Counted from the first letter of the stretch, positions 17,172 to 26,099 are shown. The stretch: 41,838 nucleotides of DNA from Chloroflexia bacterium (GCA_016928715.1 JAFGKG010000013.1:1-41838), one strand, 5' to 3'. The notes: generated by a model not told the origin, from the letters alone. A program made the numbers and translations.

Positions 17172-20100
17172 CTAAGGCACGGCTTCCAGCGGGCCGACAT
17201 ATTTGCGCAGGAGGATGTCGTCCAGATAGAATCCCTCCGGCGAATTGTCCTGCGCATCGCTGACAAAGTAAAAGCCCACCCAGACCTGCGGCCGGCCCAA
17301 CAGGTTACCCAGGACCGGCACGTCGGCCAGGTCCAGCCGGCCCTCTGCCCAATCCGTGTGCCCCGAGGGGCAGTAGCCGTAAAAGTATTGGCCGTCTACA
17401 GAAGCTAACCAGCAGGCATAGTCGGACGGTTCGTCCTCGATCTGCCGCCAGTGCTGAAATGTCATCTCGGCGGCGCTGGCATCGGCCAGGCTAAAGGGGC
17501 CATAGAGCATCCAGGAGACAACCCCATTCGGATAATGGCTGCCGCAGGGCAAATCGCCGCCCTCGATGCCGCCCCCCACGGCCCAACCGCTGTGGGTGCC
17601 CGCATAGACCCGGCAGTCGCGCTTGCCCCAGCTATAGCTGCCCCCGAGCAGGGTCCAATCGCCGGGAAAATTGCCCTCAAAATCCTCATAGACGATGGTC
17701 CGCCAGTCGGCCTGCGGTGTTGGGGAGGGGCTGGGTGTGGGGGTCGGCACGGCCGTGGGGCTGGCGGTGGGCGTCGGTGTGGGGGTGGGCGCGGGGGCGC
17801 GGAAAATCAACGGTAGATAGGCCCGCCTGGGAGAGCGGCCCAACAGGGCGATGTCGTTGCCCAGGTCGCGCTCGGCCAGGGCGCCGTCGACGTTGAGCCC
17901 GGCATAGAGGCCCGGATGCCAGGGCCCGCTCCAACTCATGGTGGTCACCTGCTTGCTGCCGGCCGGCACGTCCACGGTGCACTGGACCGGGGGGACCCAC
18001 CCCAGCCCCGGCCAGCGCCCGTACAGGCCCAGCACGGCCCCGGAGGCGTCGCGGGCGCCCTGGTTGCGCACCGGCACGATCAGCATCAGGCCGTCCTCGA
18101 CCAGGAGCGCCGAGAGTTCCTCCGCCGGCAGCACCAGGTCGGGCAGCAGCGCGGCCCCGGCCCAGCCGCTGTTGTTTCCGGTGTCGGCCTCGACCGGCGC
18201 GCCGTCGGGGTTGGCCACGGCGTAGACGGCGTGCCAGCCATCGGGCGCAGCGCTGGCATCCCAGACAAAGGATCGCTCCAGAGCCTCTCCGCCGGCCAGG
18301 CCGGGCGCGCTGGCCTGGCCCAGCAGCGTGCCCGTCAAGGGGTCGGCCAGGCGAAAGGCCACACTAAAGGCGTCGGCCGCTGCCAGCCCCCCGTTGCTGA
18401 TCGCCGCCGTCAGCGTGACCAGCGAACCCGCCCCATAGTGCGTCCAGGCGTCCAGCAGGACCAGGTCGGGCAGGACGACGGGGACATGGGCCTGGTTGTT
18501 GCCCTCGTCCCACTCGGCGAGCCGCCCGTCCGGGTCCACGAGCAGGTAGATCTGCCGACTGGTGGGCTCCGCGGACACCGCCCAGGCCGTGCTAAAGGTG
18601 GCGCTCCGGCCGCCGCCCAGGTCCAGGCTGCGGCTCAACAGCAGGGTGCCCCCGTCGAGCGGGTCCCCCTCGTAGAGGGCCACCGCGGCCCCCGGCACAG
18701 CCAGGTCGCCCCGGTTGTGCACCGTCGCGCTGATGAGTGCCTGGCTGCCGGGCGCGGGATTCGGCGGAAAGAAGGACAGGTCCGCCGTCGTCACCGCCAG
18801 GTCGGGGCCCAGGGTGTGGCTGAGTACATAGAGATCGCTGGCCCCCAGGACGGTGACACCGCTGATCACCAGGGAGGGAGAGACCTCGATGGTCTCGCTG
18901 AACAACTCGTCCTGGAGCAGGGCCAGCCAGAGCTGCCCGTCCGGTGCCAGGACCGGATCCACCATGCGCTCCAGGGAGCGATCGGCCGTCAGCGGGAGGG
19001 GCTCGCCCCAGGAGCCGGCCGCAGCGTCATAGACCACGTAGTGGAGGTCCCTCCCCACCTGGGAGCGACCCGGCCAAAGCACGAGCAGCCGGCCGGCCGC
19101 ATCCTGCGCCGCCCGGTAATCGAGCAGGCCCGCTCCCCCCACATCCAGCACTGGCTGGTCCGGCCCCAGCAGGGCACCGCTGCGCTGATAGAGAGTCCCC
19201 CCTTTCAGCCAGAGCAGTTGGGGGCTGCCGGCGGTGTCGTAAAAGAGCGTTGGCCGACCGTCAGGCTGGTCGTCATCGGTCAGGCGTTGGGGACTCGACC
19301 AGGCCACGCCGTCCCAGGTGCTGGCATAGAGTTCCTGGTCCGCTGCCGTGACCGGGTCGCCGTCTAAATCCCGAACATAGACCAGGCCGGCCAGGGACTG
19401 GCTGTAGCAGGCCAGGCTGGGCTCCAGGCTGTCGCTGACCTTCAGGGTGGCCGTGACACTCCAAGCGCTGCCGTCCCAGAGCGTGCTGTAGAGTGTGTCC
19501 GGTGCCTCCGCACTGCCCAACAGATGGCCCTGAGAGTTCTGCCGCCATAGTAGCAGCACATGCTGATCGTCCGGGGAGGGGGCCAGCAGCGGGGCGTGGT
19601 CCAGCCTGCTATTGTCCGTCAGAGTCAACGGCGCAGTCCAACTGAGGCCATTGAAACGGGCATAGACGATCTCCAGCTCGCGGGTGTAGGTGAGGTCGAG
19701 GGTCGCGCTGACGTTCTGCAGGACGCTCATCCGCTCCCAGACGGCCACGGCCCCGCCGAGGTCGTCATAGGCGACCTGGGGCGCAAAGTCCTGGTAGGAA
19801 TCATCGGTGAGCGTGAGCGGCGCGCTCCAGGAAAGGCCATCGTAGATGCTGTAGCGGATCTCCTCGCCCCGCAGGGGCGGCTTGGAGGCATCGTCGTGGG
19901 CCCACAGCAGCAGGGCCTGCGTCCCGCTCAGCGCCAGCGAGGGCTCGGCGTAGGCGTAAACGTCGGCGGCGATCCGCTCCGCCCCGTCCAGCCCGGCGCG
20001 GCCGGCAGCAACGCGGGACAGGCTGCGGTTGGCCCGCCAGCCGGCGGCACTGGGCCGCGGGCCGTGCTGACTCTGCGGGCCCCCTGTTGTATAGGACCAG

Positions 20101-22712
20101 CAGAAGGCATCGGCGAGGTCGTAGCAAAAGCCCCAGGCCCGCAGTTGGGCCCCGGCGTAGAACCCGAACCGGGTCTCCTTCAGGTAGGACCCGTCGACGG
20201 GCGGCTGCATCGAGAGGGCAGAGTCCCCCCCACCGTAGAAACGGACCTGCAGCCCGCCGGCCGCCCGCAGCGAGAGGGCCAACGAGCTCTGCGTGTCCAC
20301 CCCGCCCTCCAGGGACTGCCAGGACCAGCCCGCAGCGTCGCCCTCAAAGCGGGCGCGCACGTCCAGCGCTGGCTCGATCCACGCCGGCAGTTCGACGCGC
20401 CCCTCGATCCAGCGGACCGATCCGCCGAGCAGGGGCCCGGCGGCCAGGCCCTGCAGGCTGGGCAGCGTTTGACTGAGGGCGGCGCCGGCCTCAAAGGCCT
20501 GCTCTGCCTGCAGGCGGAGCAGGCCGCCGGACAACTGCAGGCCCTGGCCCTCGGACAGGCGCAGTTCGCCCCGACCGGAGGCCTGGCCCTCGCCCTGCCG
20601 GCCGGCCGCCATGACCGCACAATCGCCCGAGAGCGTCGCCTGGCCCAAGCCATCCGTGGCCAGGTCCAGGGCCAGCCAGGGCTGGGAGGGCGGCAGGCCA
20701 AAGGCCTGGTCTCCCAGGTAGGGGAACCAGGCTGGTGGGCTGACCTGGGCCTCCAGCGGCGTCGGCGGAAACTCGATTCCTCCGCGCAGGTTGGCCGCAC
20801 TGTGAGGGCAGCCGGCCGGCTGGGCTACAAAGGGGCCGGGTGCCCAGGCCGGTGCGTCCACCCCGATCAGGACCTGTACGTGGGTTACCGAGCGCAGGCC
20901 CTCGGCATTGACCGCGACCACCTCCAAGCGGTTGCGCTGCCCCTGGGGGCTGTAGGCCAGGCGGCTGCACATATCGTAGCTGTGGGTCACGCCCGCGGCG
21001 TCGGCCGTCTCGCGGGCGCGCATGTCGTTCAACACGAAATCGACATAGCCGGGCTGGCCGCCCTGCCAATCCACGCGGACCTCAAAGGGGTTGGGCAGGC
21101 TGCAGTTCGAGAGGTAGTAGGGCCCCTGGAAACAGGCGCGCACGGACTGGATCCGGGGTTGCTCCTCCAGGGCTGGACCGGCGGCGCTGAAATTCTGGTG
21201 TAGGGCGTCCGGCGGCCCCGCCACCGAGCGCGATGTCGGGGCAAAGCTGTAGCCGGACCGGGAGGGGAGCAGCAGGTAGGAGCCGGCCGGCAGATCGGTC
21301 AAACTGTAGAGGCCGGCGGCGTCCGTGCTCGCCTGGTAAGCGCCGCCGGCGGACACGGTGACCCCGGCAAGGGGGTTGCCGTTCAGATCGAGCACCTGGC
21401 CGGCGATGTCGAAATGGGGCGGGGGCGTCGGCGTGGGCGTATCGGTGGGCGTGGGCGGAGCCGGCGTCCAGGTGGGGGTGTGGGTGGGGCCGCTGGGGGT
21501 CGGCGTGGGCACGCTGACCGTGCCCACGCTGTAATAGACGTCGAACTGGCCGGGGGCATAGTCCTGCCAAAAGACGTGCGCCAGCCCCCCCGCCTGGGCC
21601 ACAACGTCCGGGTAAAAGGAGGAACTGCTGTTGCTGGAGACGTTCTCGTCACCCAACCAGGTCGAACCGCAGTCCGTCGAGTGGGAAAAGTAGGTCTCGG
21701 TGCTGGTATTGCGAAAGTCGGTCCAGACCGCATAGAGGTTGCAGCCCTCGGCGGCGACCGCCGGCCAGAGCGCCTTGGCCGGCGTGGAGGAAACGCGGGT
21801 GGTACTGCCCCACTGGCTGCCGTCCCAGCGGCGAAAGAGGATTTGCAGGCGGTCGGCGCCGTCGATCTCGTCCTCCCAGACGACGAAAACGTCACCGCTG
21901 TTGTTGGCGGCGATATGGGCATAGTGCGAGGCCGAGCCGTTGGAGGAGAGATTGTTGGGGGTCGTCCAGGAGCCCCCGAGGTACCTGCTGTGATAAATCT
22001 CCCAGCCGGCGTCGTTATTGCGCCAGACCACGTGGGGGACGTCGGCGGCATCGACGACGATGGCCGGCTCCAGGTCCTGGCCGGGCCTGTTCGAGATCAC
22101 CGAGATATCCTCCCAAGCCCCACCGGCCGGCTTGCTGCAGGCATACACCTCAAAATCCTGCTCGGTGACCTGGGTTTCCCAGGTGACCCAGAGGCGGTCC
22201 TGGCCGTCGATGGCGATGCTGGGATAGATCGAATTGCTCTCGTCCTGGGAGATGTTGTGGATCCCCGACCAGCTTCCCCCCGGCGGCTTGCTGGCATAGA
22301 GGATATCGTAGGGAGAGCCGCCGCCGCCGGTCCAGACCAGGTGGACTGTACCGTTGCTATCCAGGGCCACGGTGGGGTTGGTGTAGCCAGAGTTGTTGCT
22401 GGGGCCGGCCCACTCCCACAGGGGCCAGGCGCTGCCCTGACCACGCACATAGGCCGGACCATTGGCCGAGTTCAGCGTACCCTCCATCCAGGTGGCGTGG
22501 AGATAGCCATCGGCAGCCAACGCGCCCCGAACGTGCTGGGAAGCGTTCTCGCCGACGCCGGGATTGGACGAGTTGGAGATATTGATGGCGCTGCTAAAGG
22601 ACGCGGCCATGTGGGCCGCCCCGACCAGTGATCCCGTAGGCGGCCGCCACAACAGCACCGCGGAGAGCAGGACGAGTGCCAGGAGCGCAAACAGCGGAGC
22701 ACGCTTTGACAT
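17172..22712 (-). CDS. very large modular secreted protein (two propeller-like regions, CARDB repeats, Thr-Pro linkers)
   Basis: An 1846-residue exported protein with an N-terminal signal sequence (Lys-Arg then a hydrophobic stretch, residues 3-22). Residues about 40-395 are sialidase/BNR-like propeller repeats of the PTVALDSNGTVHLVWTGG type. A Thr-Pro linker (about 398-431) follows, then a carboxypeptidase-regulatory-like beta domain (about 432-510; GQVLDLNGNPLAGVTVSAGG). A 380-residue region I do not recognise is next, then a second propeller-like region (about 915-1290; WSAPLTLTDD repeats). Three CARDB-like domains (about 1305-1630) end in RRAYLPLIFR near 1631. A second Thr-Pro linker (about 1637-1670) leads to a jelly-roll, MAM-like C-terminal domain. 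It is probably a surface adhesion or polymer-binding protein; no catalytic motif was seen. It has its own promoter. Confidence 0.9.
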   Translation of the reverse strand: MSKRAPLFALLALVLLSAVLLWRPPTGSLVGAAHMAASFSSAINISNSSNPGVGENASQHVRGALAADGYLHATWMEGTLNSANGPAYVRGQGSAWPLWEWAGPSNNSGYTNPTVALDSNGTVHLVWTGGGGSPYDILYASKPPGGSWSGIHNISQDESNSIYPSIAIDGQDRLWVTWETQVTEQDFEVYACSKPAGGAWEDISVISNRPGQDLEPAIVVDAADVPHVVWRNNDAGWEIYHSRYLGGSWTTPNNLSSNGSASHYAHIAANNSGDVFVVWEDEIDGADRLQILFRRWDGSQWGSTTRVSSTPAKALWPAVAAEGCNLYAVWTDFRNTSTETYFSHSTDCGSTWLGDENVSSNSSSSFYPDVVAQAGGLAHVFWQDYAPGQFDVYYSVGTVSVPTPTPSGPTHTPTWTPAPPTPTDTPTPTPPPHFDIAGQVLDLNGNPLAGVTVSAGGAYQASTDAAGLYSLTDLPAGSYLLLPSRSGYSFAPTSRSVAGPPDALHQNFSAAGPALEEQPRIQSVRACFQGPYYLSNCSLPNPFEVRVDWQGGQPGYVDFVLNDMRARETADAAGVTHSYDMCSRLAYSPQGQRNRLEVVAVNAEGLRSVTHVQVLIGVDAPAWAPGPFVAQPAGCPHSAANLRGGIEFPPTPLEAQVSPPAWFPYLGDQAFGLPPSQPWLALDLATDGLGQATLSGDCAVMAAGRQGEGQASGRGELRLSEGQGLQLSGGLLRLQAEQAFEAGAALSQTLPSLQGLAAGPLLGGSVRWIEGRVELPAWIEPALDVRARFEGDAAGWSWQSLEGGVDTQSSLALSLRAAGGLQVRFYGGGDSALSMQPPVDGSYLKETRFGFYAGAQLRAWGFCYDLADAFCWSYTTGGPQSQHGPRPSAAGWRANRSLSRVAAGRAGLDGAERIAADVYAYAEPSLALSGTQALLLWAHDDASKPPLRGEEIRYSIYDGLSWSAPLTLTDDSYQDFAPQVAYDDLGGAVAVWERMSVLQNVSATLDLTYTRELEIVYARFNGLSWTAPLTLTDNSRLDHAPLLAPSPDDQHVLLLWRQNSQGHLLGSAEAPDTLYSTLWDGSAWSVTATLKVSDSLEPSLACYSQSLAGLVYVRDLDGDPVTAADQELYASTWDGVAWSSPQRLTDDDQPDGRPTLFYDTAGSPQLLWLKGGTLYQRSGALLGPDQPVLDVGGAGLLDYRAAQDAAGRLLVLWPGRSQVGRDLHYVVYDAAAGSWGEPLPLTADRSLERMVDPVLAPDGQLWLALLQDELFSETIEVSPSLVISGVTVLGASDLYVLSHTLGPDLAVTTADLSFFPPNPAPGSQALISATVHNRGDLAVPGAAVALYEGDPLDGGTLLLSRSLDLGGGRSATFSTAWAVSAEPTSRQIYLLVDPDGRLAEWDEGNNQAHVPVVLPDLVLLDAWTHYGAGSLVTLTAAISNGGLAAADAFSVAFRLADPLTGTLLGQASAPGLAGGEALERSFVWDASAAPDGWHAVYAVANPDGAPVEADTGNNSGWAGAALLPDLVLPAEELSALLVEDGLMLIVPVRNQGARDASGAVLGLYGRWPGLGWVPPVQCTVDVPAGSKQVTTMSWSGPWHPGLYAGLNVDGALAERDLGNDIALLGRSPRRAYLPLIFRAPAPTPTPTPTASPTAVPTPTPSPSPTPQADWRTIVYEDFEGNFPGDWTLLGGSYSWGKRDCRVYAGTHSGWAVGGGIEGGDLPCGSHYPNGVVSWMLYGPFSLADASAAEMTFQHWRQIEDEPSDYACWLASVDGQYFYGYCPSGHTDWAEGRLDLADVPVLGNLLGRPQVWVGFYFVSDAQDNSPEGFYLDDILLRKYVGPLEAVP

Positions 22713-22753
22713 GCTGGACCCCCTTTTGGATTAGGGCTTGAGACGCTGCGCTC

Positions 22754-22783
22754 ATTATAACCGCACCTGCTGGAACAAGTCAA
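22754..22783 (-). promoter_or_regulatory. sigma70-like promoter of the large secreted protein
   Basis: On the minus strand, TTGACT (complement of 22778-22783), an 18-bp spacer and a perfect TATAAT (complement of 22754-22759). The ATG at 22712 lies about 35 nt downstream of the expected start, preceded by AAAGGGGG as a possible ribosome-binding site. Confidence 0.7.
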
Positions 22784-22825
22784 CGGCCTCCCATGCGGGG
22801 CGTGCGCCGTTTTTGTACATGCCGC

Positions 22826-22930
22826 TGTAGGGGCGAGGCATTTCCCGCTTGAAAGGAGCCCTTGCTGGACCTGTCCAGTTCGTTTTTTGCCTCCAACCAG
22901 GTTGGAATGCCCGGCGGAAATGCCTCGCCC
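22826..22930. repeat. GTAGGGGC-ended inverted repeat (copy B, about 105 bp)
   Basis: A perfect 15-nt inverted repeat, GGGCGAGGCATTTCC (22831-22845) and its complement (22916-22930), encloses about 70 nt that include a CCAACC-A-GGTTGG hairpin. The left end reads TGTAGGGGCG. Together with copy C it occupies much of the 442-bp space between two divergent genes (22713-23154). No gene is supported in this space. Confidence 0.65.
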
Positions 22931-22988
22931 GACAAAAATGGCGCGTGCCCCCCGTCTGTCGGCAAGGCGTCCCCAAAGCGCCCTCCCG

Positions 22989-23022
22989 CTGTCACAAAGC
23001 GGTCACAAAGAGCAGCTATCAT
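22989..23022 (+). promoter_or_regulatory. 11-bp direct repeats (Pho-box-like) before a TATCAT
   Basis: CTGTCACAAAG (22989-22999) and CGGTCACAAAG (23000-23010) are tandem 11-bp units, one helical turn apart. They are followed 6 bp later by TATCAT (23017-23022). No -35 match exists at the right distance. That is typical of activator-dependent promoters, and the units resemble PhoB-type boxes. The nearest downstream gene is the SIMPL protein (23155). Confidence 0.35.
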
Positions 23023-23057
23023 GAAAACAGTCGAACATGGCCGGCGGGCCGCCACGA

Positions 23058-23100
23058 AGGGGCGACGCAACGATCCGCAGGATCGCCGTTGCCCCTACAG
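23058..23100. repeat. GTAGGGGC-ended hairpin repeat (copy C)
   Basis: An imperfect hairpin with GGGGC (23059-23063) opposite GCCCC (23091-23095) and a CGATCC / GGATCG inner stem around GCA (23071-23085). On the complementary strand it begins CTGTAGGGGC, like copies A and B. It lies in the leader upstream of the SIMPL gene. Confidence 0.5.
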
Positions 23101-23154
23101 AAAGGTATATGTACGCAACAGGACGCAGTCAACATAGGCTAAGAGGAGGACGCT

Positions 23155-23940
23155 ATGAACGCACGCAAGGAGTATTTCGTCATCGGTCTGTTGGCCGGAG
23201 CATTGGTTTTGGGCCTGCTTTTCCCCGGGCGGGCCTCCTGGCCGGTGGGAGGCGTGACCGCCGCCGCCGAACCGACGCCGGCCAACCGCTTTATCACCGT
23301 CACCGGCGACGCCGAGGTGCGGGTCGTGCCCGACGAGGTGCTGCTCTCCCTGGGGGTGGAGACCTGGGACACGGATCTGCAGTTGGCCCTCTGGGACAAC
23401 GACCAGCGGGTCACCGAGATTCTGGCCCTGCTCCAAAGCTACGGGGTGGAATCGCGCCACATCCAGACCGAGCACATCTCGATCGATCCCCGCTACGACG
23501 ATTATGCCCGCAAGGAGTTTATCGGCTACTTTGTGCGCAAGACCATCGTCGTCACCCTGAAGGACGTCTCGATCTTTGAGGAACTGTTCAGCGCCTTGAT
23601 GGAGGCCGGCGTCAGCAACGTGCACGGCATCCAGTTCCGCACCACCGAACTGCGCAAATACCGCGACCAGGCCCGCGCCCTGGCCGTCAACGCGGCCCGC
23701 GAAAAGGCCGAGGCCATGGCCGGGGAGTTGGGCCAGCAGGTGGGCGAGCCCTACGACATCTATGAGGAATACAACGGCTGGTGGTCCTGGTACGGGAGCT
23801 GGTGGGCAAGTTGGGGGAACAGTATGGCCCAGAACGTGATCGTGAACGCCGGCAATGCCCCGGCCGACATGGAGGGCACCATGGCCCCAGGGCAGATCAC
23901 GGTCAGCGCGCGGGTGCGCATCCGCTTTGGCCTGCAGTAA
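23155..23940 (+). CDS. SIMPL-domain (DUF541) exported protein
   Basis: A 261-residue protein of the SIMPL/DUF541 family. An uncleaved anchor or signal peptide (about 8-25) is followed by the SIMPL fold (about 46-260), with ITVTGDAEVRVVPDEVLLSLGVET, then IQTEHISIDPRYD and a helical region with KYRDQARALAVNAAREKAEAMA. These are family hallmarks. The biochemical role is unsettled; homologues have been linked to stress resistance and envelope function. An unusual insert (residues 206-221) holds six Trp in 12 residues (WWSWYGSWWASW). AGGAGG (23144-23149) lies 5 nt upstream of the ATG. It is separated from menA by its own promoter, so it is probably monocistronic. Confidence 0.9.
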   Translation: MNARKEYFVIGLLAGALVLGLLFPGRASWPVGGVTAAAEPTPANRFITVTGDAEVRVVPDEVLLSLGVETWDTDLQLALWDNDQRVTEILALLQSYGVESRHIQTEHISIDPRYDDYARKEFIGYFVRKTIVVTLKDVSIFEELFSALMEAGVSNVHGIQFRTTELRKYRDQARALAVNAAREKAEAMAGELGQQVGEPYDIYEEYNGWWSWYGSWWASWGNSMAQNVIVNAGNAPADMEGTMAPGQITVSARVRIRFGLQ

Positions 23941-23958
23941 CGATCGCGGCGCCGATCC

Positions 23959-23987
23959 TTGACCGGGGCAGGGATCGGCGTTATAAT
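23959..23987 (+). promoter_or_regulatory. sigma70-like promoter of menA-murB
   Basis: TTGACC at 23959-23964, a 17-bp spacer and a perfect TATAAT at 23982-23987. The menA ATG lies about 22 nt beyond the expected transcription start, with GCGGAGG as ribosome-binding site. Confidence 0.75.
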
Positions 23988-24015
23988 TCCCTCAAAAGAG
24001 TTTGCGGAGGTCTTG

Positions 24016-24948
24016 ATGACGACAGCAGCCATTTCCCCGGTCCTGGTCTGGATCCGCGGCATGCGGGCGCCCTTTTTCACCGCCGCGGTCGTCCCCGTGC
24101 TGGTCGGCGGAGCAGCGGCCTTTTACCAGAGCGGCTCCTTTCACTGGGGCTACTTTTTGCTGACCCTGCTGGGCATGGTCTCGCTGCACGCCGCGGCCAA
24201 CCTGATCAACGACTATTTCGACTACAGGAGCGGCTGCGATCCGGACAATCCCGCCCGCACCCTATTCAACGGCGGCAGCAACGTGATCGCCGAGGGGCTG
24301 CTCTCCGAGCGGGCCATGCGCAACGCGGCCCTGGTGGCCTACGGGATCGGGGCCGCCTGCGGCCTCTTTTTGGCCTGGCGGGCCGGCCCGCGGGGCTGGG
24401 TCATCGTGCTGCTGGGGCTGCTGGGTATGGCCATCAGCTACGCCTATACGCAGCCCCGCTTGTTTCTGGCCGGCCGCGGCCTGGGCGAGATCGGCGTGGG
24501 GCTGAGTTTTGGCGTGCTGTCCGTGCTGGGGACCTATTTCGTGCAGACGGGCAGCTTTTCCTGGTGCGCCTTTTGGGCCTCCCTGCCGGTCACCGGCCTG
24601 ATCATCAACGTGCTCTGGATCAACCAGTTCCCCGACCTGCCGGTCGACCACGCCGTGGGCAAGGACAACCTGGTGGTGCGGCTGGGCAAAAAGCGGGCCC
24701 GCTATGGCTACCACGTTCTGACGGCCACGATCTACCTGTCCATCGTGGTGGGCGTGCTGCTGCGAGCCCTGCCGGCCTGGTCGCTGTTGGCGCTGCTGGC
24801 CCTACCCCTGGCCCTGCGCGCCGCCCGCACCCTGCACCTGCAGTACGAGCAGAACGCGGCCCTGCTGCCGGCCCAGGCCACTACGATCCAGGTCCACCTG
24901 CTCACCGGCCTGCTGCTCAGCCTGGGGCTGCTGCTGGCGGGTTTGTAA
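24016..24948 (+). CDS. menA: UbiA-family prenyltransferase, probably MenA (1,4-dihydroxy-2-naphthoate polyprenyltransferase)
   Basis: Integral membrane prenyltransferase of 310 residues with eight to nine hydrophobic segments. Both Asp-rich Mg2+/diphosphate-binding motifs are visible: NDYFDYRSGCD (65-75) and NQFPDLPVDHAVGKDN (from 203). The NDYFDY...G.D and N..PD...D..VGK patterns fit MenA rather than UbiA or chlorophyll-type enzymes, implying menaquinone synthesis. Other men genes are not in the window, so the substrate is inferred. GCGGAGG lies 5 nt upstream of the ATG at 24016. murB follows after 35 nt, probably in the same transcript. Confidence 0.85.
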   Translation: MTTAAISPVLVWIRGMRAPFFTAAVVPVLVGGAAAFYQSGSFHWGYFLLTLLGMVSLHAAANLINDYFDYRSGCDPDNPARTLFNGGSNVIAEGLLSERAMRNAALVAYGIGAACGLFLAWRAGPRGWVIVLLGLLGMAISYAYTQPRLFLAGRGLGEIGVGLSFGVLSVLGTYFVQTGSFSWCAFWASLPVTGLIINVLWINQFPDLPVDHAVGKDNLVVRLGKKRARYGYHVLTATIYLSIVVGVLLRALPAWSLLALLALPLALRAARTLHLQYEQNAALLPAQATTIQVHLLTGLLLSLGLLLAGL

Positions 24949-24983
24949 TAGGCCGGTGGGCACTGATCGGCAGGAGGCCGAGC

Positions 24984-26045
24984 ATGTTGGAGCGAGACGT
25001 TCCCCTCTCTGATTATAGCACCATCGCCCTCGGCGGGCCGGCACGCTATTTTCTGCGCTGCCGCAGCGTCGAGCAGGTGCGGGAGGGGCTGATCTGGGCC
25101 CAGGAGCAAGCCCTGCCCGTGCAGGTCCTCGGTGGGGGCAGCAACACCATCTTTGCCGACACCGGCTTTTCCGGGCTGGTGCTCAAGATCGAGCTGTCCG
25201 GAATTGACCTGCGGGAGCGCGGGGCTACGGTCGAGGTCACGGCGGCGGCGGGCCAGGATTGGGATGGCCTGGTGCAGTGGTGCATCGAGCGGGACCTGGC
25301 CGGCCTGGAGTGCCTCTCCGGCATTCCCGGCTCGGTGGGGGCGACGCCGATCCAGAACGTGGGCGCCTATGGGCAGGAGGTCGGCGATACGCTCGTCTCA
25401 CTGCGGGCGCTGGATCGCCAGAGCCTGGAGCGGGTCGAGTTCTCCGCCGCGGACTGCCGCCTGTCCTACCGGCAGAGCCGCTTCAAGCGCCAGGACCGCG
25501 ACCGCTATGTGATCCTGGAGGTCGGCTTTGGCCTGCGCCGCGGCGGTCGGCCCACTCTGCGTTACGCCGAGCTGGAGCGGCGGCTGCGGCAGCGGGCGGA
25601 CCTGGAGGTCCTGCCGGCCGGCCGGCCGGCCCTGCAGGCGGCCCGGGAGGCGGTCCTGGCGCTGCGCCGGGATAAATCCATGCTGGCCGACCCGGACGAC
25701 CCCTGCGCCCGCTCGGTGGGCTCTTTTTTTCTCAACCCGGTGCTCTCCCCGCCGGCCCTGGAGCAAGTGCGGCTGCGCTGGCGGTGCTCTGGAGGCACGG
25801 ACGAGATCCCCGTTTTCCCCGCGCCGGCGGGGCTCAAGGTGCCGGCGGCCTGGCTGGTGGAGCGGGCCGGCTTTCCGCGGGGCTATCGCCGGGGCGGCGT
25901 GGGGGTCTCGCCCCAACACGCCCTGGCCCTGGTCAACTATGGTGGGACGACCGCGGAACTCTTGGCCCTGGCCGGGGAGATCCAGGCCGGCGTTCAGGAT
26001 ACCTTTGGCCTCCACCTCGAGATCGAGCCGACCATCGTGCGCTGA
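24984..26045 (+). CDS. murB: UDP-N-acetylenolpyruvoylglucosamine reductase
   Basis: FAD-dependent enzyme of 353 residues that reduces UDP-GlcNAc-enolpyruvate to UDP-MurNAc in peptidoglycan synthesis. FAD-binding segments VLGGGSNTIFAD (about 48-59) and IPGSVGATPIQNVGAYGQEV (about 114-133) are present. YRQSRFK and the C-terminal tail after residue 250 fit the type I (E. coli-like) enzyme. The proton-donor serine is Ser247 in GSFFLNP; most homologues have Lys where Leu250 stands here, a small departure next to the active site. AGGAGG (24972-24977) lies 6 nt before the ATG; the frame stays open far upstream, but that part overlaps menA. A MurB implies the host makes a peptidoglycan precursor. Confidence 0.95.
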   Translation: MLERDVPLSDYSTIALGGPARYFLRCRSVEQVREGLIWAQEQALPVQVLGGGSNTIFADTGFSGLVLKIELSGIDLRERGATVEVTAAAGQDWDGLVQWCIERDLAGLECLSGIPGSVGATPIQNVGAYGQEVGDTLVSLRALDRQSLERVEFSAADCRLSYRQSRFKRQDRDRYVILEVGFGLRRGGRPTLRYAELERRLRQRADLEVLPAGRPALQAAREAVLALRRDKSMLADPDDPCARSVGSFFLNPVLSPPALEQVRLRWRCSGGTDEIPVFPAPAGLKVPAAWLVERAGFPRGYRRGGVGVSPQHALALVNYGGTTAELLALAGEIQAGVQDTFGLHLEIEPTIVR

Positions 26046-26070
26046 CCGCCCCCCCCCTTCCGCCGCTCGT

Positions 26071-26099
26071 TTGCACATCCGGCCCGGATGGTGTAAAAT
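26071..26099 (+). promoter_or_regulatory. glgA: glgA promoter with an inverted repeat in the spacer
   Basis: TTGCAC at 26071-26076, a 17-bp spacer and TAAAAT at 26094-26099. The spacer holds a perfect inverted repeat, CATCCGG (26076-26082), one base, then CCGGATG (26084-26090), placed like an operator for a repressor or MerR-type regulator. Confidence 0.7.

Noticed and set aside
17700-17800. Simple-sequence repeats (GTGGGx) at 17.7, 21.4 and 40.3-40.8 kb
   Set aside because: They encode Thr-Pro linkers on the minus strand and are in frame, so they are protein linkers and not separate repeat elements.
19560-21203. 547-residue open frame on the plus strand
   Set aside because: Antisense to the large secreted protein; repetitive Gly/Arg/Gln composition with no domain.
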